Source: Acidobacteriaceae bacterium
GTDB taxonomy: Bacteria > Acidobacteriota > Terriglobia > Terriglobales > SbA1
Assembly (NCBI GenBank): GCA_003136335.1
Contig: PLEA01000208.1
Coordinates: forward strand, 1-10,617
Direction of reading: 5' to 3'
Length of the DNA stretch: 10,617 bases
Positions within the stretch are counted from its first letter, which is position 1. The number at the start of each line of letters is the position of its first letter. The translations under genes were made by a program, and so were the position numbers. Shown piece after piece: positions 1-6,799 of the stretch. Below the pieces are notes generated by a model, which saw nothing but the letters and a program-made list of their open reading frames with translations, was not told where the DNA came from and ran no database searches.

Positions 1-385
1 TCTCGCACGGCGTCGTCCAGATCTTCACAGCCACGCCGAGCTCGGCAAGAGCATCCATGAACTGCTTGTAGAACTCAGCGACGCTTTGTGCCCTAAGCGC
101 GATTATGACAATGCGGCCTTCGCTGGTTTCGAGCAAGAGCTTGTGGTCGACGAAATCAAATCGTACTTCGATCGTTCCCCGAGGGTATGGCATCGCCGAA
201 GTTGTCATTCCCCGCGCGGTCAAGTAGAAGGGGACATTCCAGAAATGATTCACCAGCGGACATAATTTGAGCCGCACTTTTCCGACTACCTGCGTCCACA
301 TGTGCAACGTGGCTAGAGTGTCGTTCCAGCTGGCGAGAGGCAACGCAGGCAGCAGATCCTCATCAGGTACGGTGTTGGGTGTCAT
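1..385 (-). CDS. DUF5996 family protein, 5' part (runs off the left edge)
   Basis: An open frame starts at ATG 383-385 on the minus strand and continues without a stop to base 1, giving 128 visible residues. The protein has the look of the DUF5996 family: LPALPLASW at residues 12-20, LATLHMWTQVVGKVRL at 24-39, then a conserved stretch with VNHFWNVPFYLTARGM at 45-60 and IEVRFDFVDHKLL at 72-84. Family members are usually about 300 residues, so roughly the first 40 percent is seen here. The function of the family is unknown, and no catalytic motif or signal peptide is evident. The start lies 14 bases downstream of the stop of the beta-propeller remnant. Only a weak purine-rich stretch (GGAATGA) precedes the ATG, so expression could depend on read-through from upstream. 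Family recognition is from memory of the motif pattern, not a search. Confidence 0.8.
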   Translation of the reverse strand, partial: MTPNTVPDEDLLPALPLASWNDTLATLHMWTQVVGKVRLKLCPLVNHFWNVPFYLTARGMTTSAMPYPRGTIEVRFDFVDHKLLLETSEGRIVIIALRAQSVAEFYKQFMDALAELGVAVKIWTTPCE

Positions 386-399
386 GGTTCATTCCGTTC

Positions 400-858
400 T
401 TATTTCAAGAGGCCGTAGACCTCGACTTCACCTCTCGCGCCGAAGTATACGCGTCCGTTGACGACTACAGCGATGACGAAACGCGTTGCCATGGCGGCGC
501 GGTCGCGTTGGCTATTCTGTTCGGAAGTGTAGATCGGCTGGCTGAGCCTGGGGGCGTCGAAGGCATACAGGACCGCAGGTTTGTTGGGACCGTTCCAGGT
601 TTTGGTTGCGACCGCCCAGACGATTGCGTTCTTGCTGCCATCGGCTGAGACGGACGGCGTCGCGCCGGGATTTTCAAATTTCCTTCCGGAAGAGGCGTGC
701 AGCTTGAGTTGGCCGTTCTTGATGGCGAAATCGCGGAGGTAGTCATCGCTGGCGGCGAAGAACGCGTGGCCGTTCCAGTAGGACATGGCACCGTAGCCGC
801 CTCCGGGCATTCGTATCGTCTGCACAATCGCATCGTCGTCCGGATGGAATTTGCCCAT
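400..858 (-). pseudogene. C-terminal remnant of a BamB/PQQ-like beta-propeller protein
   Basis: The minus-strand frame ending with TAA at 400-402 encodes about 152 residues that resemble the last two or three blades of secreted PQQ-like or BamB-like beta-propeller proteins common in acidobacteria. Visible signatures are MGKFHPDDD at the start, GAMSYWNGHAFFAASDDYL, the blade-type GATPSVSADGSKNAIVWAV, VLYAFDA, the NSQRDRAAMATRFV region and a closing NGRVYFGARGEVEVYGLL. Such proteins normally run to several hundred residues with a signal peptide. Here the similarity stops at about base 860. Farther upstream in this frame the codons give basic, low-complexity sequence and then run antisense-free into the 3' end of the peptidase gene in another frame. 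An ATG at 856-858 could start a short product, but without a signal peptide or the other blades it would not fold into a full propeller. The simplest reading is a 5'-truncated gene relic. A short expressed protein is possible. Confidence 0.62.
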
Positions 859-925
859 CTGATTATTTCGCGGCTTCGCGGCTCGTGATGGGAAGCACAA
901 TCTATCTGTTCTCACCACGAGACCA

Positions 926-3109
926 CTATTGCTTCTCCGGCTTCTCTTCCTGCTCGGCCGCCTTTTCCGCAGGCTTGGCAAAAAGCTTGGGATCGAGCTG
1001 GGGATTGAGTTCGATCTTCTTTACTTCGGCGTTGCTGGTTTCTTTGCCGTCCTGCTTATTTTGATGTTTGTACGGCATGGTGAGGCCGTCGGCGGCGCGC
1101 CAGTCAGCGAGATTCGTTTCACCCTCGAAGGGGCCCGATTGTCCCATGGCTTTATATTTTTCGCGGAGAACGTAGCCCGTTTTGGGATCGATGTACCAGC
1201 GGAGCCAGGGAATGGCTCCGTCGATATCGAGAATGGCGGTGTCGACGTCACCGATTTTTTCCGTGCCCGCGGCTGTGAAAGTGAAAGATGGATCGTCGGC
1301 GTGCTGAGCGACGTAGACGAGATCATGTTGCAGTTGAGACAGCATCTCGGTTTTTTGCGCAGGAGGCATGCTGCGCGAGCCCATGCCCGCCATCGACATG
1401 AAGGAGGCTTCAGGCGAAGCCACGATGGCCAGCTTGCCTTGCGGCATCTGCACGTCGACATGCATGCGGTCAGGAAACGCGAGGAACACGTCGACCGGGG
1501 AAGGCGGACCACCGGAGTCGCTTTCCGCAATGTTGACGTGCATGGCCTTGACGGATTTGAGCTTGGGCAAGCCGCCCATGGCGGCAGCCACTTTCGCGGC
1601 CAGCGCTTGGCCTTCGGGATTGGAGGTCGTGGGCTTGGCGTTTCCTTCGCCTTCTCCTTGTCCTTGTTCCTTTTCGGCGGGTGGAGGCGGGATGGTAATG
1701 TCGATGTTCTTCACCGGACCGAGCGACGAGAGCGGCTTATCGAATTCCTTCGTGTTGCCGACTACCAGGACGGCCATTTGATCGCGGTGCAGATATTTGG
1801 CAGCGACGCGACTGACGTCGGCGGCCGTTACTTTCTTGACTTCCGCCTGGTATTTGTCGAGCCAGTCTGGAGGATATTCGTAATATTCGTAAGTCATGCG
1901 CTCGGCGAGAATTTTGTCGGGCGAGTCGAGGCGGAAGATGAACGCGTTGAGAATGGCATCTTTCGCCCGCTGGATTTCGTCGTCAGTGATGGGCTGCTTT
2001 GAGAGATTGTCAATGTCTTCAGTGGCAGCTTGAATCGCTTCAATCGTGCTCTGACTCTTGGTGCCGATTGAAACCTGCAGGATGCCGGGGTGGCCAAAAT
2101 TGGTGCCAATGCCGCCACCGACGCTGTAGGCGAGTCCGCGCTTGGTGCGAATGTCGTTGAACAGGCGCGATGAAAAGCCGCCGCCGAAGGCTTCGTTGAA
2201 TACGTTGATGGCGTAATAGTCGGGATTGTCGCGCGTGGTACCGAGCCCCACCATGTGAATGGTGCTTTGGTTCACATCGTCTTTAGCGACCAGGTAAGAG
2301 CCGGGATGGGCGGGCTGGTATTGAATTTGATTTTTCGGAAACGCTGGACCCTTGGGCCACGACTCGAATGCGGCGCGCAGCTTGGCTTCCATGGCAGCGG
2401 AGTCGAAGTCTCCACTGACGCCGAGAATGATGTTGTTGGGGCGCACGTACTTGCCGTGCCAGTCGATCAGGTCCTGGCGCGTGACTGCGGACACAGTGGC
2501 ATATTCGGCGTCGCGGGCATAGGGATTGTCGGGGCCGTAGGCCAGTTTGACGGACTCGCGGTGCGCGATTTCGCCAACGTCGTCGTTGCGTCGCGAGATG
2601 CTGTCGAAGGCTTCCTTCTGGGCGATGTCGATTTTATCGGCGCGGAATTCGGGATTCCGCAACACGTCCGCGAAGGCTTTGAATACGTCGTCGAGGTCGC
2701 CTTTCAGGCATGACCAACTGATGGTGGTGGAGTCGGGGCCGCCGCCGGTTTCCACTTTTGCCGCGCGGACTTCGAGGAAGTCGTCGAGTCGGTCGCCGGT
2801 CTGGGTTTTCGTGCCGCCGGTGCGCCAGACTTCGCCGTACAAATCGACCAGGCCTACCTTGGCGGCAGTTTCGTTGACCGATCCGCCGCGGATACGGGCG
2901 GTGCCGTCGATCAGCGGGAGTTCGTGATCTTCCTGCAGGAAGATCACCATGCCGTTCTTGAGTTCGATGCGCTTGGGTTGCTGCGGCTTGAAAGCGGCCA
3001 GCGGAGGAATTTGTATCTGCTGCCAACTCGCGGCCTGAGCCGCGGCTTGGGAAACTGTTGTTGAGGTCGCGACGACAGCCATCAGCATGATGAGAAGGAG
3101 CTTCTTCAT
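926..3109 (-). CDS. M16 peptidase-like partner subunit (zinc motif lost) with C-terminal LolA-like domain
   Basis: This 727-residue protein begins with a signal peptide (KKLLLIMLMAVVATSTTVS, likely cleaved in the AAAQA region near residue 26), so it should be exported to the periplasm. Residues of about 45-470 form the two M16 (insulinase/processing peptidase) half domains. The position of the zinc motif reads GLVDLYGEV at 86-94: against HxxEH the two histidines and the glutamate become D89, E93 and G92, so this subunit should not bind catalytic zinc. The second half keeps the FSSRLFNDIR and GLAYSV motif at 312-330, with R321/R324 and Y328. That is the substrate-binding Arg/Tyr signature of non-catalytic M16B partners. 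A linker rich in Pro, Glu and Gly (474-500) leads to a domain of about 500-710 that resembles LolA/LppX-like lipoprotein-binding folds, followed by a charged Glu/Lys tail. The start overlaps the upstream peptidase stop by 4 bases, and a GGAGGT ribosome site sits 5 bases before it. Confidence 0.88.
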   Translation of the reverse strand: MKKLLLIMLMAVVATSTTVSQAAAQAASWQQIQIPPLAAFKPQQPKRIELKNGMVIFLQEDHELPLIDGTARIRGGSVNETAAKVGLVDLYGEVWRTGGTKTQTGDRLDDFLEVRAAKVETGGGPDSTTISWSCLKGDLDDVFKAFADVLRNPEFRADKIDIAQKEAFDSISRRNDDVGEIAHRESVKLAYGPDNPYARDAEYATVSAVTRQDLIDWHGKYVRPNNIILGVSGDFDSAAMEAKLRAAFESWPKGPAFPKNQIQYQPAHPGSYLVAKDDVNQSTIHMVGLGTTRDNPDYYAINVFNEAFGGGFSSRLFNDIRTKRGLAYSVGGGIGTNFGHPGILQVSIGTKSQSTIEAIQAATEDIDNLSKQPITDDEIQRAKDAILNAFIFRLDSPDKILAERMTYEYYEYPPDWLDKYQAEVKKVTAADVSRVAAKYLHRDQMAVLVVGNTKEFDKPLSSLGPVKNIDITIPPPPAEKEQGQGEGEGNAKPTTSNPEGQALAAKVAAAMGGLPKLKSVKAMHVNIAESDSGGPPSPVDVFLAFPDRMHVDVQMPQGKLAIVASPEASFMSMAGMGSRSMPPAQKTEMLSQLQHDLVYVAQHADDPSFTFTAAGTEKIGDVDTAILDIDGAIPWLRWYIDPKTGYVLREKYKAMGQSGPFEGETNLADWRAADGLTMPYKHQNKQDGKETSNAEVKKIELNPQLDPKLFAKPAEKAAEQEEKPEKQ

Positions 3110-4677
3110 TGCGCACCTCCCTGATCGGCAGCGTCGTTGGAGGGTTGGTTGCTCGAGGATGGTTCGCCTGCGCCGGGAGCACCGTCTCCGCCTGAGGTTT
3201 CGATCACGCCTATGGTGCGGTTGGTGTCGACGAAGATCTCGTTCGCGATGCGGCGAATGTCGGCCTTGGTCACCTGATCGATGCGATCTACCGAGCGGAA
3301 CAACTCGCGCCAGTCGCCGTACCGGGTTTGGTAGGTCGCTAGTTGCGTGGCCAGTCCCTCGTTGTCGGCCAGGCCGCGAATCAGATTGGCTTTGGAGCGG
3401 GTCTTGATCATCTTGAGTTCGTCGTCGGTGATGTCTTCCTTTTTGATCTTGTCGATTTCCACATGGATGGCGTCGGCCATTTCCTGCGTAGAGTGTCCGG
3501 GCAGCGGCACGGCGTAGAACGCGAACAGGTGCGGATACTTGGTGCCGGGCATGCCGCTGAATCCAGCAGAGAAGGATGCGATTTTCTTATCGCGCACCAG
3601 CGCACGATAGAGACGCGAGGTGCGGCCTTCGGACATGAGGTCGGTGATGGCGTCGAAGACGGCGTCGTCTTTGCTGCGGTAATCGGGGCGATGGTAGCCC
3701 TCAAGGTAAAGCGGTTGCGAGCGATCTCTGAGCACCACCTTGCGCTCGGCGTTTTGCGGAGGCTCGGTGGTGGTGGTCTCGTCGGGCTGGGGACGCGCGG
3801 GCAGGCGGCTGAAATATTTTTCGAGGATGGGCATGGCCTGGGACGCTTTCACATCACCGGCGACCGCGACCACCATGTTGGAAGGAACGTAGTATTTATC
3901 GAAAAACTTCAGCGCGTCGGTAGCGGAAAACGAGTTCAGATCGGCCATCCAGCCTACCGTCGGCCGATGATAGGGGTGAGCTTCAAACGCGGCGGCGATA
4001 AATTGCTCGACCAGACGGCCGATGGGGTTGCTGTCGGTGCGCATGCGGCGCTCTTCAATGACCACGTTGCGCTCCTTGTAAAACTCCCGCATCACGGGAT
4101 GCAGGAAGCGCTCGGTTTCGAGGTACGCCCAGAGTTCGAGGCGATTTTCCGGCAGCGAAAAATGATAGGCGGTTTCGTCGTAGCTGGTATTGGCGTTCAT
4201 ATCCTCGCCGCCATTTTGTTCGACCAGTTTGCCGAAGGCGTTGCTGACGACGTACTTGTCGGCCTCGGCGATGGCGTCTTTCCAGGCTTTTTCCAGATGC
4301 TTCAACTTGGCTGCATCGCCGCCAACGGTCTTGTCGCGCTCGGCAATGTAAGCGGCGTAGGCAACTTCGACCTTCTCTAAAGCGGGCTTTTCGGCGGCGT
4401 AGTCGGTGGTGCCGATTTTGTCGGTGCCCTTGAATGCCATGTGCTCGAACATGTGGGCGAGGCCGGTGGCGCGAATGGGATCCTGCGCGGAACCAGCGTC
4501 TACCAGAGTGAAGAAGGAAAAGACGGGAGCCTCAGGTCGCTCACAAATCAGGAGCGTGAGGCCGTTGGGCAGCTTCTTGACCGTGATGCGCTTTTCGAAA
4601 GATGCGACGTCTTGCGCCAGAGCAAAGGCGGAGAGAAGAAGGAAGGCAACGGCAGTTCTTAGAATATGGTGTTTCAT
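3106..4677 (-). CDS. secreted zinc-dependent M16 family peptidase (catalytic subunit)
   Basis: This 523-residue protein carries a signal peptide (residues 1-21, hydrophobic core AFLLLSAFAL, likely cut after ALA). The M16 zinc motif HMFEH is intact at H75-E78-H79 inside GLAHMFEHMAFKGT. The third ligand is expected at E208/E209 of NVVIEERRM. Between the two lies an insertion of about 60 residues (about 93-160), largely helical and charged, as in many Gram-negative M16 proteins. Family knowledge predicts cleavage of peptides enclosed in a clam-shell chamber. The Arg/Tyr motif of the second half is degenerate: the aligned stretch LVRDKKIASFS (about 360-370) has Val and Ser where the partner has Arg and Tyr. 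The two proteins therefore appear to complete one active site together. I chose ATG 4677 rather than an in-frame start at 4719 because it gives a clean signal peptide and has a GGAGGT site just upstream. The C-terminal 30 residues are low complexity (Gly, Ser, Asn, Gln). Confidence 0.92.
   Translation of the reverse strand: MKHHILRTAVAFLLLSAFALAQDVASFEKRITVKKLPNGLTLLICERPEAPVFSFFTLVDAGSAQDPIRATGLAHMFEHMAFKGTDKIGTTDYAAEKPALEKVEVAYAAYIAERDKTVGGDAAKLKHLEKAWKDAIAEADKYVVSNAFGKLVEQNGGEDMNANTSYDETAYHFSLPENRLELWAYLETERFLHPVMREFYKERNVVIEERRMRTDSNPIGRLVEQFIAAAFEAHPYHRPTVGWMADLNSFSATDALKFFDKYYVPSNMVVAVAGDVKASQAMPILEKYFSRLPARPQPDETTTTEPPQNAERKVVLRDRSQPLYLEGYHRPDYRSKDDAVFDAITDLMSEGRTSRLYRALVRDKKIASFSAGFSGMPGTKYPHLFAFYAVPLPGHSTQEMADAIHVEIDKIKKEDITDDELKMIKTRSKANLIRGLADNEGLATQLATYQTRYGDWRELFRSVDRIDQVTKADIRRIANEIFVDTNRTIGVIETSGGDGAPGAGEPSSSNQPSNDAADQGGAQ
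3115..3120 (-). promoter_or_regulatory. ribosome binding site of the M16 partner gene
   Basis: On the minus strand GGAGGT lies 5 bases before the ATG at 3107-3109, inside the last codons of the upstream peptidase gene. Together with the ATGA overlap it supports coupled translation of the two subunits. Confidence 0.7.
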
Positions 4678-4680
4678 CGG

Positions 4681-4686
4681 ACCTCC
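4681..4686 (-). promoter_or_regulatory. ribosome binding site of the catalytic M16 peptidase
   Basis: GGAGGT on the minus strand lies 3 bases before the ATG at 4675-4677. The spacing is short but the match is full. It decides in favour of this start over the in-frame candidate at 4719, which would put a hydrophilic stretch ahead of the signal peptide. Confidence 0.6.
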
Positions 4687-4750
4687 GGCGGTTGGGCGAG
4701 CATCTTCTGCGACAGACATGTGTTGGACGGAGCAGCAGGGCAGAAGTTTG

Positions 4751-4780
4751 AAAGTACGTGGCCGGGAGGGAAGTTGTCAA
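4751..4780 (-). promoter_or_regulatory. possible sigma-70-type promoter of the M16 operon
   Basis: Reading the minus strand, a perfect TTGACA (4780-4775) is followed after 18 bases by TACTTT (4756-4751), a weak -10 with three of six consensus bases. A start near 4744 would give a leader of about 65 bases before the peptidase ATG at 4677. The site lies in the 188-base divergent region between the peptidase operon and the LigD polymerase gene. Only the -35 is convincing, so this is tentative. I found no good plus-strand promoter for the LigD gene in the same region. Confidence 0.3.
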
Positions 4781-4852
4781 ACCGGGGTTAGCCCACGGTC
4801 GGTTTAGGAACAACGCTGTATTTGCGTGCACGTGTCTTTCAGGCACAATGGC

Positions 4853-4858
4853 AGGAGG
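4853..4858 (+). promoter_or_regulatory. ribosome binding site of the LigD polymerase gene
   Basis: AGGAGG lies 7 bases before ATG 4866. It falls inside the frame that would be read from the alternative ATG at 4848, so it favours 4866 as the true start. Confidence 0.75.
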
Positions 4859-4865
4859 AGAGTGC

Positions 4866-5915
4866 ATGACAGACTCGGCCGTCGAGATTCAAGGCAGGCA
4901 TCTCAAGCTGTCAAACCTGGAGAAGGTGCTTTATCCCGCTACGGGATTCACCAAGCAGCAGGTCATTGATTACTACGCTCGGATCGCGCCGGCGATCATT
5001 CCGCATCTGGCAGGGCGGGCACTGACGCGCAAGCGGTATCCCGATGGCGTCGAGGGCGAACCATTTTTTGAGAAGAACGCCCCGAAATACCGGCCGGAGT
5101 GGGTGAAGACGGCCCCGATCTGGAGCGAGGGCAACCGGCGCACGGTGTATTACGTTCTGGCGAATGACCTGGCTACGCTGGTGTGGCTGGCCAATCTGGC
5201 GGCGCTCGAACTGCATCCGTCGCTCGCCCTGGCGAAGGACATCACATGTCCGACGGAGATGGTGTTCGACCTCGATCCCGGGCCGCCGGCGAATATTGTG
5301 AAATGCAGCCAGGTGGGGCTGTGGCTGCGGGAGATCTTCGAGCATTTCGGGCTGCGGAGTTTTCCGAAGACGTCGGGGTCGAAGGGACTGCAGGTTTACG
5401 TACCGCTGAACACTCCGACAAACTACGAGGCGACAAAGGCGTTTGCACACGCTCTGGCGCAACTCTTGGAACAGGATCATCCAGAGATGGTCGTTTCCGA
5501 TATGAAGAAAACTCTTCGTACCGGCAAAGTCCTGGTGGACTGGAGTCAGAATGACGAGCACAAGACGACGGTCGCGGTCTATTCGTTGCGGGCGCGCGAG
5601 CACCCCACGGTTTCTACTCCGGTAACGTGGGAAGATGTGGAACGGACTTTCAAAAAGAAGGATGCGAGCCTGCTGGTGTTCGAAGCTCCGCAGGTGATTT
5701 CGCGTTTTGAGAAGATTGGCGATTTGTTTGCGCCGGTGCTCACATTGAAGCAGCGGCTGCCGGATCTGAAAGGCGTTGCCGGCGGCGCGGCGAAGGAACC
5801 GCAGCGCATCGAGATCGCCGAAGCCGATGAGCATCATCCAGACCCGCGGAAAGCGGCGCGGAAGAAAAAGTCTGGAGCGAACAAGCCCGTTCGCAAAAAG
5901 TCGGGCAAGATATAA
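4866..5915 (+). CDS. ligD: stand-alone LigD-type DNA polymerase/primase domain protein
   Basis: This 349-residue protein matches the polymerase (AEP-primase superfamily) domain of bacterial LigD, which extends and fills ends during non-homologous end joining and prefers ribonucleotides. The LSNLEKVLYPATGFTKQQV segment (15-33) is the typical N-terminal signature. Next come RKRYPDGVEG and the Phe-Glu-Lys stretch (55-70). The metal-binding FDLDPG gives D135 and D137, SGSKGLQVYVPL (170-181) is the nucleotide-binding motif, and VDWSQND supplies D225. All key residues are present, so it should be active. No ATP-dependent ligase or phosphoesterase domain is attached, and the protein ends in a Lys/Arg-rich tail (about 326-349) likely to bind DNA. 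No ku gene or separate ligase lies in this window. The start at 4866 was chosen for its AGGAGG site; an upstream ATG at 4848 is less likely. The gene is followed 73 bases later by a DUF72 gene on the same strand. Confidence 0.93.
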   Translation: MTDSAVEIQGRHLKLSNLEKVLYPATGFTKQQVIDYYARIAPAIIPHLAGRALTRKRYPDGVEGEPFFEKNAPKYRPEWVKTAPIWSEGNRRTVYYVLANDLATLVWLANLAALELHPSLALAKDITCPTEMVFDLDPGPPANIVKCSQVGLWLREIFEHFGLRSFPKTSGSKGLQVYVPLNTPTNYEATKAFAHALAQLLEQDHPEMVVSDMKKTLRTGKVLVDWSQNDEHKTTVAVYSLRAREHPTVSTPVTWEDVERTFKKKDASLLVFEAPQVISRFEKIGDLFAPVLTLKQRLPDLKGVAGGAAKEPQRIEIAEADEHHPDPRKAARKKKSGANKPVRKKSGKI

Positions 5916-5933
5916 TGCCGGGTTTGTGTGTGG

Positions 5934-5953
5934 CGCGGGTGCTCCTGCCCGCG
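5934..5953 (+). repeat. GC-rich hairpin between the LigD and DUF72 genes
   Basis: CGCGGG (5934-5939) and CCCGCG (5948-5953) form a perfect 6-bp stem around an 8-base loop, 19 bases after the LigD stop. No T-run follows, so it is not a classical Rho-independent terminator. It resembles short intergenic palindromes repeated in acidobacterial genomes, but that is from memory and this window holds only one copy. Confidence 0.5.
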
Positions 5954-5960
5954 TGGGGAA

Positions 5961-5973
5961 CGAGTGAAACTCG
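5961..5973 (+). repeat. short hairpin upstream of the DUF72 gene
   Basis: CGAGT (5961-5965) and ACTCG (5969-5973) flank GAA, giving a perfect 5-bp stem with a 3-base loop. It lies just after the GC-rich hairpin and 15 bases before the DUF72 start. It may belong to the same repeat element. A role in translation of the downstream gene is possible but unsupported. Confidence 0.35.
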
Positions 5974-5988
5974 CCGACAGAGCAACCT

Positions 5989-6705
5989 ATGCCACAACTT
6001 TTCGTTGGAACATCGGGATGGGCTTATCCGACCTGGAAACCTGATTTTTATCCGGCCAAACTGGCGCAGAAGAAATTCCTGGGTCACTACGCAACGCAAC
6101 TGAATACGGTCGAAGTGAATTTTACTTTTCGGCAACTGGTCAAAGAAACGACCATCCAGAACTGGCTTCAAGATACGCCCGCGCATTTTCGCTTCGGTAT
6201 TAAAGCGCATCAGGTCATCACCCATATCAAGCGGCTCAAGGGGACGGAGGACTTTGTGCCGCGGTTTCTGGCGACCATTGAGCCCCTGGCCGCTGCGGGC
6301 AAACTAGGACCAGTGCTGTTTCAACTTCCGCCGAATCTGAAGGTGGATGCGGCGCTGCTGAAGGATTTCTTGGCGGTCCTGCCGCGCACTGTGCCGGCGG
6401 CGTTTGAGTTTCGGCATGAGTCGTGGTTCAGCGATTCGACGTGGGATTTGCTGAAGTCGAGTAACGTGGCGCTGTGTGTGGCCGAGACGGAGACATTGAC
6501 TACGCCTAAAGTTGCGACTGCCGCTTTTGTGTATTACCGCTTTCGCAAGCCCAGTTATTCGGGGGAAGAACGGCGCTCCATGATCGACCGCATCGGGCAA
6601 GACGTCGCTGCGGGGCGCGATGTGTTTGCTTATTTCAAGCATGAGGAAACGCCGGAAGGGGCGCTGTTCGCGGTCGATCTGCTGAGAGCTGCGCGAGAGA
6701 GGTAG
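5989..6705 (+). CDS. DUF72 (YecE-like) family protein
   Basis: This 238-residue protein fits the DUF72 family, predicted TIM-barrel proteins of unknown function. Recognisable motifs are the N-terminal FVGTSGWAYPTWKPDFYP (5-22), LNTVEVNFTF at 38-47 (usually VEVNSTFY), FRFGIKAH (67-74), the hallmark FQLPPNL (111-117), FEFRHESWF (139-147) and a late VFAYFKHEETPEGALFA segment (212-228) that corresponds to the usual YFNND region. The NFTF and FKHEE variants depart slightly from the commonest versions. Length is typical. There is no signal peptide, so it is probably cytoplasmic. The start is fixed by the conserved N-terminus, though only a weak purine stretch precedes the ATG. It lies 73 bases downstream of the LigD polymerase gene on the same strand, with two small hairpins between, so co-transcription is possible. 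No biochemical role can be assigned from this. Confidence 0.9.
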   Translation: MPQLFVGTSGWAYPTWKPDFYPAKLAQKKFLGHYATQLNTVEVNFTFRQLVKETTIQNWLQDTPAHFRFGIKAHQVITHIKRLKGTEDFVPRFLATIEPLAAAGKLGPVLFQLPPNLKVDAALLKDFLAVLPRTVPAAFEFRHESWFSDSTWDLLKSSNVALCVAETETLTTPKVATAAFVYYRFRKPSYSGEERRSMIDRIGQDVAAGRDVFAYFKHEETPEGALFAVDLLRAARER

Positions 6706-6799
6706 CAAGCTACGTCGCTACTACATGATTACCATCCGCATCCTATTCATCACTTTTCTAGGTGTCCATTACCTGCCACACTGAATTTCTTCTTTGGTC

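Noticed and set aside
929..2002. Long plus-strand open frame (357 codons) opposite the M16 partner gene
   Set aside because: It is antisense to a well-supported gene, matches no recognisable family and has the His/Arg/Gly-rich composition typical of frames opposite GC-rich coding sequence.
3343..4380. Plus-strand open frame (345 codons) opposite the catalytic M16 gene
   Set aside because: It is antisense to the HxxEH peptidase, with no conserved motif and no ribosome site; a shadow of codon bias.
6706..6799. dif-like recombination site in front of the xer genes
   Set aside because: I looked for two 11-base half-sites with dyad symmetry around a 6-base centre and found none in this gap.
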